Below the pieces are notes generated by a model, which saw nothing but the letters and a program-made list of their open reading frames with translations, searched no databases and was not told where the DNA came from. Made by a program: the position numbers and the translations under genes. Shown piece after piece: positions 22,831-33,700 of a stretch of 63,585 bases of DNA (positions within the stretch are counted from its first letter, which is position 1; each line of letters starts with the position of its first letter). This DNA is from Sphaeroforma sirkka (taxonomy: Eukaryota; Opisthokonta; Ichthyosporea; Ichthyophonida), in assembly GCA_001586965.3 (NCBI GenBank), contig LUCW03002048.1, forward strand, positions 1 through 63,585, in the 5' to 3' direction.

Positions 22831-24245
22831 GGTGGTTTAGCCTTCTGAGATAGTCGTACCACGCACGAGAGCAGCATAGGGCTCGCATGGAAGACTTACA
22901 GGGAAGTATTTGGAGCTGAGTGGAAGTAATAAACATGTGAAGATGTTAAGATTTACAAGTAGAAGGTACCACAAGCTTCAAAGGGGTGAATGGTCTCGTT
23001 ATTGGGATGTGCATGTGTGCTATACGAGGATACGGCAGCTCTACTTGGCCAATACAAGTTGTGGACGATACATTTAGCAGAAGTAGAGTATTGGAGAAAG
23101 CTTTGAAGCGAAATATATTCTAAAACACACTAGTATATTATTATGTATGAGATTCAGATATATATATATATGTGTGTGTGTGTTTGTGTGTACACTTCTA
23201 TATATATATACATAAGTTGCGGAATTGTTTCCGTTTATTCGTGAACTAGAACCGAAGGCACTCACATATACTCTAGATTTGCAAACCCGTAAACTCGGTT
23301 ACGGGGTTGCAAATCTTACATATGCAACAATCACAGAACAAAACTAGTCGATGTTATGCGACCTTAAACAATCGTACTTTATGATTGGTTCCATGATCGG
23401 TAATCCAACAATTGAGATATGTGCGCGGTAGCGTTATTCTTGAACGAACACACAATCCCACACACGCGTATACGTTTATCGCTGTGAATCTGTACTCGAA
23501 GACCGTGTATGTACGGTGTATATGCACTTGCATATGTGCGATCACTCCTAGTGATCCAACGTGAGCACATGTATAAACCGTGTTGGACAGCACATCCAGA
23601 AGTACATACTTAGCACATCCAAAAGTGTATACATAGCGTACGTAGCAGAGTATATATATAGCGATCCACTACATCTCTCGCCGTCGCACCCCCAGTGAAT
23701 CTCCCGGTACTTCGTGAGTACCACCGAGTTCTAACCTCCGGCATCAGCATGACGTCAACGAACAATTATGTATAGTCTCATTCGTTCGTAAAGTTGTACT
23801 CTCTTTCAATGCACACCGCCCTATACAGACTCTCATCAGTAGCACGAGACCACTCAACATCGATCCTTCAAATGGTTGTACCCTCCTCTGAACTCGAGCA
23901 ATGTACAATTTCGTCACCAGACTCTCACACACATAGTTGATGCTCGAGCACGGGTTGCAGGTTTAAGCACACAACAAGACTTTCTTCTACTGTCTGTAGA
24001 ATCGGGTTAGTACAGTAGTACCGGGTATCTATCATACTCGGATATAATCCTAATCTCACACTGTGAGCCTTCCACTCTCGTACGCAAACTGTTCGCCCAA
24101 GATCATCATGCTCGACTACGTAGAGTACTAGATATATCTCCGATAAAAGCAGTTGCCATAGCAACCTTGTTCGAGGTTTGTGTATACGAGACACAATATA
24201 TAGTATACTTCATGTAGTGTGCAGTAAATATTATATACCTCCCCT
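22830..24245. other. Intergenic stretch without a recognised gene
   Basis: Open frames are all under 90 codons and show no domain. Short AT/GT microsatellites lie at 23160-23210. The right end would hold the 3' untranslated region of the minus-strand membrane protein gene. Confidence 0.4.
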
Positions 24246-24746
24246 TCACAGAGGAAAACTCTTTGCATCCGGATCCTCATGCTTTAGCACCACCCTGGTT
24301 ACAAACGCAATGAGTGTTGTCATTATAGCCACATTGCCCACTCTCATGATAAGTGTTCGTATCATAATTATCGCCTTAGCTGCAATTTGCAACTGTTCCT
24401 CAGGCGAAGCCCCGCTCTTCTCAAAGTAGTTAATCACTAGACGGCGTGTCTGTACGCCTAGATAAAGCAGCATGGCATATTTGAAACTGGGTATGATCAA
24501 TCCAAAGTAGGATTTGCCCTGGGTGTGGATGTGTATGATGAGCATGCCCAAGTTGTACGCAAATGAGAGCACCATGCTGATTATGAACCTATTAAGTGAC
24601 TTCACCAGAAGTCTTTGTGCTGGATCAACCGTCGCATCTTTCACCCCCTGTTGTTGCGAGACGCTAGTATGGAAGTTTGTGAGTGTGTGTTCATTGTCTG
24701 CTCCTTGCTGTAGCAGCGGCTGTGTAGCATGCTCATGATCTGTCAT
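24246..24746 (-). CDS. Small three-helix membrane protein, family unknown
   Basis: A single uninterrupted frame encodes 166 residues. The first 50 are polar, with a dileucine-like TQPLLQQG at residues 8-15. Three hydrophobic segments follow, at about residues 55-76 (FIISMVLSFAYNLGMLIIHI), 80-97 (the segment with GLIIPSFKYAMLLYLG) and 125-146 (MIRTLIMRVGNVAIMTTLIA). Between the second and third is a charged amphipathic stretch (residues 105-120). The frame is much longer than chance ones nearby and the composition is protein-like, so I judge it real. I do not recognise the family. It may act in an endomembrane; this is inference only. Confidence 0.6.
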   Translation of the reverse strand: MTDHEHATQPLLQQGADNEHTLTNFHTSVSQQQGVKDATVDPAQRLLVKSLNRFIISMVLSFAYNLGMLIIHIHTQGKSYFGLIIPSFKYAMLLYLGVQTRRLVINYFEKSGASPEEQLQIAAKAIIMIRTLIMRVGNVAIMTTLIAFVTRVVLKHEDPDAKSFPL

Positions 24747-26948
24747 CTGTGTCGAAACCCTTGAAAATTAATACGTATGAAGACAATGGCGCAGGCAACC
24801 ACCTGGACTAGATGTTCTTCTTGAGTTAAGTTATGTGTATATATATGCATATGTATATGTAGAAGTATACATACACGAGCGAATCTATCAAATGAGTATG
24901 GGTTTCGCGTGAGAGTTGAACGTTTATTATGCTATAGCAGTATTACCCATCGAGATTTCAACGGGGTCTCGAACGACTCAACGAGGACTATTTCTGTTCG
25001 TAAAAAAAAATCAAATTATTTATTTACTTCATGCGCGGGTGCAACGATTATGCTTCGCTGTTGTTTTTGTTGTTGTTGGGATTTTCCCATCCACAAAAAC
25101 TGCCAAAACTATCAACCCGATACCGCCTTACACCGGCCAAGTGGCCACCAGATCGAGCCTGATTCATTGTCACGTCAACTGTGTAAGTGGACCCATCCAG
25201 GAGGTGGCTGTATGACTACAGGGTCGTAATAAGCACGCACGCGTAGTATACAATCCACTCAACCGTTCTTGAAACTTCAAATGCATTCGACAGTCTTCGT
25301 CGAGTGAGAATAGAGTGCACAGAACTTTAAAGGTATTTTTGTTGTATGGGAGACGTCGATTTATATACACCGTACTTACAAATTTGTTTAAGCTTTATAC
25401 TAGCCGTTTCTCATTTCTGTACCTGTGCGTAGACTCTCACATGATTTAGCTGTATAACTAGAACGGAGCAAAAGGAGGTAACCTGACCACAATAAATAAA
25501 AATTGAGATCTAAATATTCATATGAACTATTTTTATCGCACAAATATACTCGATTACTGTATTGCACTTCAGGTGTGGCAGCTCGCTCGGTCATATATTG
25601 TGCTTCTTGGTCTTCTATAGTTTGATAGAGTATATGTAGTACGTCCACCGGTCCACGTACTGGCGGTTGCATTTTCTTTATTTTATAATTTATTATTGTA
25701 TTCAATCACGGCCATCACATGTTGGCATCAGTCGAATCAGGCATATAACATTTTAGTTTTTCTCTCTCCCGCTAGACTCTACTAGAGAGAGAGTAGTAGA
25801 GAGGGTCATGTCAATGTCGAAAATTTTAATGACCATTTTTAAGCTTTTTGTACGTACATGGTTGCACGAAAAAAAATACTTCAGTGATATCACATGCACA
25901 TTGCACGGCCTACTTGCTCTATTTAAAAAACGAACGGGCAGTCAGCAGTGCCGTGAGATCGGGTCACTATTTATTACATATTAGTCAAATACAACCAACA
26001 GGGCACAAATCAGGTCATGACATCGCCTTTCTTTCAATTTGGAGGGCTATGGTCATGACTATCTTTTAAATATTTTTTTTTACTCTGTGTATTCAAGAGG
26101 TCGGACAGGTCGGTTCCAGCACCAAATTAGGACTGAAATCCAAGTGGACCAACATCAAGGTACCCTTGTGGCTTAGACAATGAACAACTAGTAAGGTGGA
26201 CAAGTACAACCAAATGAGTGTCTGGGTAAGATTTTTCCTTCTATAAATATGTACTGAAAATATGTATTTCAACTTGTGTATGTATTGTAAATAGCATGTC
26301 AATAAATATTTATTTACTTTAAAAAAAAACAAAAAACACTGGAAGTGAGAACTGATGACCCTTTTTTTCTAAGTATGTACATAGGCCCTGGAAACTAAGA
26401 GATCGCCCGATAGGGTTTTAGGGGTTTAGGGTTTTAAATTTTTTTCAAGTATAAATGTTATATTGCATGCGTGTATGGAAATGAAATTGTTTCAAAACAA
26501 TATCAGGCACACCTCATTTTTTTTTCTTTCTTTTTTTAGTAGAGTGGGTCATACCCACAAACGACTTCAGTTACTACCGTCATACCATTTCCACTAAGAA
26601 TTTGAACGGCTGCTTTTACTTGTGTGCGTGGCCGTGTACTGTGTGGTAGTAAACAATACATCTGTATATTGATGACGTACGTGCTCACACTATAAACCAG
26701 ATTAAAATAAATATGTATTTTTATAGCTTTACGTGCTTACAAAACTAACTTCAATGAACACATGTATACAAGCTTGCGTCAACGTACATCAATCAACACA
26801 TGTATACAACTTTAGTGCTTGCACAACATAACTTAGATCAATAGACACTGACATACAACTTACATGCTTCCACAGCAAAACTTACATTTTTAGTAAACAG
26901 TGTGACCAAGTACCAGCACAACACTGGTCTCATACAGTAGTCTACAGC
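24747..26948. other. Intergenic region between membrane protein and thioesterase genes
   Basis: No convincing gene is seen. An inverted purine/pyrimidine block lies at 25760-25805 (tctctctcccgctag opposite ctagagagagagta). A short TTTAGGG-like telomeric patch lies at 26412-26435. The interval 26700-26880 has a weak roughly 55-bp tandem repeat with acttacatgcttccacagc-like units. The genes on either side point away from each other, so a shared promoter region is possible. Confidence 0.45.
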
Positions 26949-27505
26949 ATGTTTTCTCTCGTGCGCCTTGGACATACGCGAAAAGGTGCAATGCTGCCAC
27001 TTGAAAGTGTGCGAAACATCAAGCTCATATACAGGGCTTTATCCAGTGTATATAGTACAACTATACGACAACAAACATACACTCATACTCGAACAAACGT
27101 ACGCACAATAACAAGTAATACGCACGTGGATGAAAAGTATACTACAGACGCAGCACACCATGCTCACAAAGATGAGAGACACTCCGTAACACTTAATCCT
27201 GGGTCACGGATACCTAAACTGCACAGCGAGCCCCCTCAACCCTCGACCAAACCAGATGTGGTTTCATTGCTCGAACTTGAACGGTTGGACACATGTTTAT
27301 ACAGATCTCTGCACGTGGATAAACTTTGGCAACCCCCCGGGTCTAAGGGGATGTACGGAGGGCAAATAGTGGGACAAGCGGTCACGGCGGCCAGAGAGAC
27401 ATTGTACGTATGGGGTATAGTAAGATGATGTATATAGAAGATAATCTCGCGAGAATCAAACGAATTTAACATAGATGTTTATATATATATATATGTGTGT
27501 GTGTT

Positions 27506-27544
<39 letters not shown>

Positions 27545-27635
27545 CATATATATATATATGTATGTATACATGTATACATGTATACATTATCTTTATATAT
27601 ATATTTATATATATATATATTTATGTATATATGGG

Positions 27636-27670
<35 letters not shown>

Positions 27671-27685
27671 GTATGTATATATGTA

Positions 27686-27724
<39 letters not shown>

Positions 27725-30700
27725 GTATATATATACATATATATATGTGTATATATATATCAATATGTAAATATATATATGGTACATATATGTAATATAT
27801 GTATTAGTATTCGTGTATATTTATATATTCATATTTATATATATATATATTTATAATATATATATTATCAATCTATATTAATATGCATATATATATATAT
27901 TCACGTATATGTATGTTTGTATGCATAATTGTGTGTGTGTCTCCATGTATACGTGCATCTGTATTTCTGTTTGTGCGTGACTATATATTATATATATAAA
28001 TATATATGTTTGTATGTATGTATATATATATGTTATGTATATATCTGTATATATATATATATGTGTGTGTGTTTGTGTGTGTATATTTAAATTCATATAT
28101 ATATATGTATATATATGTATATATATATGTTTGTATATATATATATATATATATATATTCATGTGTTTTTATAATGATACATACTAACGTATATATTAAT
28201 ATATGGATATGTCTGTATATATAATTGTGTGTGTTTATATGTGTGTATGTATATGTATATATATTTATATATATATATATATATTTGTGTGTTGTATATA
28301 TATATATATATATGTATATTTATGTTATTTTATACTGATATATACTAACATTTATATTTATATATATATATATATATATGTATAAATTTATGTACAATTA
28401 TATATATGTATATATATATATATATCTCTCTCGTCAATTTATGAATACCTTGAGATTTTTATATCGAAATTCAATTGGACATGTACATTCATTTTCATAT
28501 CGCACCTCCTTCGTGTTCTCTTCTGTTTTTCACATTAAGAGATAGGTAAACATTCTTTGTTAAAAATTGTCGTTCAGGCATGACTTGTATGTCTTGGCTC
28601 GACTCGAATACCAATGTCATTGCTATAGTATGATATAGAGGCCTTTATTGTTCCTTCATAGCCAGATCATATCTTCTCACGCACCTTCAACGTGAAAGTT
28701 TAATGGTTACTACACATCCGTCGGGGAGTTATATTTAATTCAACGTATTCGAGTGACTCGAGATTCACCTGAATAGTCTTTTGCGCCTGTCAATAAGAGC
28801 TTATCACAAGACTGTTCTAAGGGGCAGCTTATTCTCATACCGAACGAACACACACCCTCAATGTATTAGACAGTTAGACGGCCTTATCAGCCTATGCTGG
28901 TGTTATATACAGGCTGTACCGGTGGTGATTATGCGGACATGTGTATTTAAGCGCAGTTCTAAAACAATGGTAGCCCGCAACACCTTTCGCATGGCGTTTA
29001 GCACGCAAAGGAGATATAATAGTTCTGTGTGGCTCTTGAATAACGTATTGTGATGCTTTCCCCTCGGAGTGGACAACGCATGTATAAAGTTATGATCCAT
29101 AATCACGGTGTTCGTATCGTGTGGACTGGCCATATTAGACTACCAGCAAACTTGCATTTCAACACTCCGTATACAAATCTTAATAGTAATATTGACTCAT
29201 CTTAATCATCTCGGATATATTCCAACACTCCGACATTGTATACAAAACTTTGTAGTAGTATTGACTCATCTTATCTAATCTCAGATATGAAGACACCGCA
29301 TCTACGGATCGGCCAGCGCCAGAGCTCAACTCCATGCACGCATACTTTCTCAAGCCAGGAAATGCTTCGGTATGGATTATTCGAACCCGATTTCACTTGA
29401 GGTTATATATGCACATACACTTGTATGTGTCTATATACATGTGCACGCATACTTTCTTAGCCAGGAAATGCTTTGGTATGGATTGTTCGAACCCGGTTTA
29501 TCTTTGGGTTGTTCTACGGTTTATGCACATGTATGTGCGCGCAGTTTTTCGATGTGAATTGTGAAGATCGTGTGCAAGCCTAGTTCCCCCGCAGCACTCC
29601 CTTAGTCATCTGGGCTAGGCCCAGCATTCGGTGGCCTCCAATAAGTACACGCAGTTGCAATGCTCGCTCGTGGATGTGTTCGTTGTTGATTCGCTTGTCT
29701 TGGGGAACTACTCCTATGTCTTACCTACTGTCTCCATTTGCAATATAACTTGTGGTTCGCCATGACTCAGCAGTACCATATAGATGCCTTGTTCTGCGCA
29801 CACTCCACAGTCGCATTGCATGACTCAAATATGACTCATTGGTGCTCATGACTCATACGTTACCCCTACATCGTGTGCTGCAGATGCCTGTGCTGTTCAC
29901 GGTGACCACTCTGCTGGTGGGGCGTAGTTTCCAGTCGTACTCTGTCATTGCCAGTCAGAACGGCGTACCCGTTCTACATCTGCAGGTATTGTAACGTTCT
30001 ACATCTGCAGGTAACGTTTTACATCTGCGTGATTTACAGTATGTATTTGCATTTCAAAGTTACCTCAAAGTTACCGCGTTTTATTTCTGATTCTAGTAGA
30101 AGATATCGCAAAGTCGACAATTATGCGTTAAACGTTTAATTTGTGACTTTTTTCTTGATCAACAACTAAAAACTATAATTCAAGAAGGTTGTGGCTATAG
30201 AACTACGAGGGACTGATGTCACTGGCCATTTCTTATCAAGTGTTCATAAATAGAAATCCATAATACACGATGGTTGTGACTATAGAACTACGAGGGACTG
30301 ATGTCACTGGCCATTTCCTACCAAGTGTTCGTAAATAGAAATCCATAATACACGAAGGTTGTGATTATAGAACTACGAGGGACTGATGTCACTGGCCATT
30401 TCCTACCACGCACACCGCAGTGTTCCTTCCACCATCCAGAGGATTCGCCTCTGTATTACCACAAACCCATGGCCAACGTTCCGTCACCGGAATCACTGAC
30501 ACCCATGAAGGAGCTGGTATGTGGGATATGTCATACAGTGCTTGTATGTGGGATATGTAATACAGTGCTTGTATGTGGGATATATCATACAATGCTTGTA
30601 TGTGGGATATATCATACTGTGCTTGTATGTGGGATATATCATACAGTGCGGGGTACCATTCGCTTAGTTTGTATATCGTTCATGTACACTTCTCGAACTG

Positions 30701-33700
30701 CTCTCTTTCGGTCTCACAGCACTCCCTGTGCTGGTTGTGATGAACAATGCATTGTGGACTCACATATTTTGTGTGTGTGGGTGGTTGTAGTGTCACCACA
30801 TGTGCTGTGTGTGGGTGATTGATGTGATATTACATGTGTAGTGTGTGTGTGGTTGAGTGCTGCGTATGTACTGAGTAATCGCGTGTGGCGTGGCAGTGCT
30901 GAGCTATGTATGATTACTATAAGGTTGCACTTTGCCAATGTTCGGGACTAGAATCGTGTAGACGATATCTACATTAATTAAGGCAAATCGGTAGTCAAAC
31001 AATTTATATTTACGACACACTGACTATTCATCCAATGGACTTGGTAGGCTTCAGAGTTTTATAGGACGCTGTCTTGGCTCTATTTCTAATTAGATAAGTA
31101 GCGATGTATAGGCCATTTATTTCGTTTATTATCAACCCATCCCTAGCCACCTATTTTGTCAACGGCTGTCATCTCATCGCTGCATTTATTTAGTTCATTG
31201 CCAGCCCATCCCTAACCACCTATTCTGTCAACGGCTGTCATGTCATCGTTTATTGTGAACCCCCAGAGGCACAAGGCAAGCATGGACGACCGACTACCAC
31301 TGAAGATGCGACAGTACTTCAAGATGTCTAACCAGAGCAACTTCCCTCTAGATACTCGTATAGTAGGTATGTGTTTTTAGGGTATGGAGTTTAGGGTTTA
31401 TGTTTATGATTCCCTCTAGACACTCGTATAGTAGGTATGTCATTTTAGGGTATGGAGTTTAGGGTTTGGGTTTATGGTTCCCTCTAGATTACTGGTATAA
31501 TAGGTATGTCTTTTATGGATTATAGTTCAGAGTTTAGAGTTTTTGTTCATGGCTCCCTCTAGATACGGGTATAGTAGGTATACTGTCCACTCCATCGCTT
31601 TTCCCACTGTGGCACTCTCTTGCACAGACACGGTACGTCTACTAATAGTGTAATATCTCTCTAGAGTAGAGACTGAGTCTCACTGATCTCAGAGACACAG
31701 TTTATTTAGTACATACTCTACGAAGCTGACTCCGGGGCTCTGGCGCTTGGGAGTCTTGTGCGAGCCGTACCTCTGTGGCCCTAACACTCCCGCCATGCCT
31801 ATACCCACAGCTTTCACGTCTTTTACTCTCCCGCTATGCCCATACCCACAGATTTCCACACTCTCCCGCTATGCCCATACCCACAGATTTTCACACTCTC
31901 CCGCTATGTCCATAACCACAGATTTACACACTCTCCCGCCATGTCCATACCCACAGTTTTAACGTCAATCACTCTCCCGCCATGCCCATACCCACTGATC
32001 TACACACTCTTCCGCTACGACCATACCCACAGATTAAACGTCTATTAGTCTCCAGCTATGGCCATACTCACAGATTTGCACACTCTCCCGCTATGCCCAT
32101 ACCCACAGATTAAACGTCTATTACTCTCCAGCTATGGTCATACCCACAGATTTACACACTCTCCCCCTATGCCCATACCTACAGGTTTAACGCCTAACAC
32201 TCTCTCGTCATGCCCATATCCACAGGGTTAACGCCTAACACTCTCTCGCCATGCTCATACCCACAGGTTTAACGCCTAGTACTCTCCCGCTATGCCCATA
32301 CCCACAGGTTTAACGCCTAACACTCTCCCGCCATGCACATCCATACCCACAGGTTTAGATTATGAGGAGTTTATCAGGGAGGGAAACAGGCCCTCCAGTA
32401 CTCTCAGCGAACTCAAGATACCAAAGAAGCTGGTGTGGATGCGTGCACTGGGTGAACTGGGAGACGATCCGCAGATCCACAAGTGTGTGGCCGCATGGGC
32501 GTCGGACTGGGGTGTGTGGTGAAAAAGGGTGTACCAGATATGTTGGGCTCATGGTTGGGATAGTATGTCTGTGACGTGTTGGGTTTATGGTTGTGATAGT
32601 ATGTCTGTGATGTGTTGGGTTCATGGTTGTGATAGTATGTCCTTGATGTGTTGTGTCATGGTTTTGTTAGTGCCAAATTAGTTTAATATGTCATGGTTGT
32701 ACTGGTACGTATTGCTATACTATGATGTGCCATGGTTGTTTTGACACTATATTTATTTGACGTGGCATGGTTGTTTTAGTGCTAAATTAGTTTGATATTT
32801 CATGGTTGTACTGGTACGTATTTATAGACCATGATGTGCCATGGTTGTGTTGGTACTATATTTATTTGACGAGGCATGGTTGTTTCAGTGAGAATTTGTT
32901 TGGTGTGCTATGGTTGTTTAAGTACTATATTAGTTTGATGTGTTGTGCATCTTTGTGTGAAATTTGTTTGATTTTTCTAGACATATTAGACTTGTTAGTC
33001 ATGTCACAGTCGTCAAATAAACTGGCGAACATATCTAAACAAATGATTTATTTATTCTTTATCTATACAATAATGTATTGTAAATCAGATACGTTTGAAC
33101 ATATCTAAACAAATGATTTATTTATTATTTTTCTATACAATGTATTGTAAATCCGATACGTTCGAACATATCTAAACAAATGATTTATTAGTTCTTTTTC
33201 TATACAAGTATGTATTGTAAATCAGGTGCATTCGAACATGCACGTGTACAATTGGCTTATTGTGGTTAGTGGAGGTGTTCCAATGCAACCAGTTGAGTCC
33301 AATTTCATATGCACTGTCCTTACCCCTCAGAATGCGTCAGGTTCATAACTAATGATTCTTAAGACGTACCTACACCGAATCGATTTATGGTTCAGTTTTT
33401 TTTTTAGGGTTTAGGGTTTGCTGTATATCTACACACCTACACAAATATCTGTGATTATCGTATCCATACCACTCACACATATCTTATCTGTGTACTTATT
33501 GACCTGCAGGTGTGGGTGTCACTCCTATGAAGGCCGTGGGGTATAGTTTCGTAAGTCCTGAGGTGAGCATGTGCTGTTCGCTTGACCACGCTATGTGGTT
33601 CAACGGAGACTTCCGGGCAGACGAGTGGATGCTGTACGAGATGGAAGGCATACAATTCGCAGGTGGAAGGTCAGAACTCTTGATATCTATGCAGACCTAC

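Noticed and set aside
25400..25705. 101-codon minus-strand frame
   Set aside because: No domain, no splice context and composition close to the surrounding AT-rich DNA.
29365..29490. TTCGAACCC words resembling a tRNA T-loop, twice
   Set aside because: No matching stem, anticodon arm or acceptor stem could be built; the words are part of a 105-bp tandem duplication.
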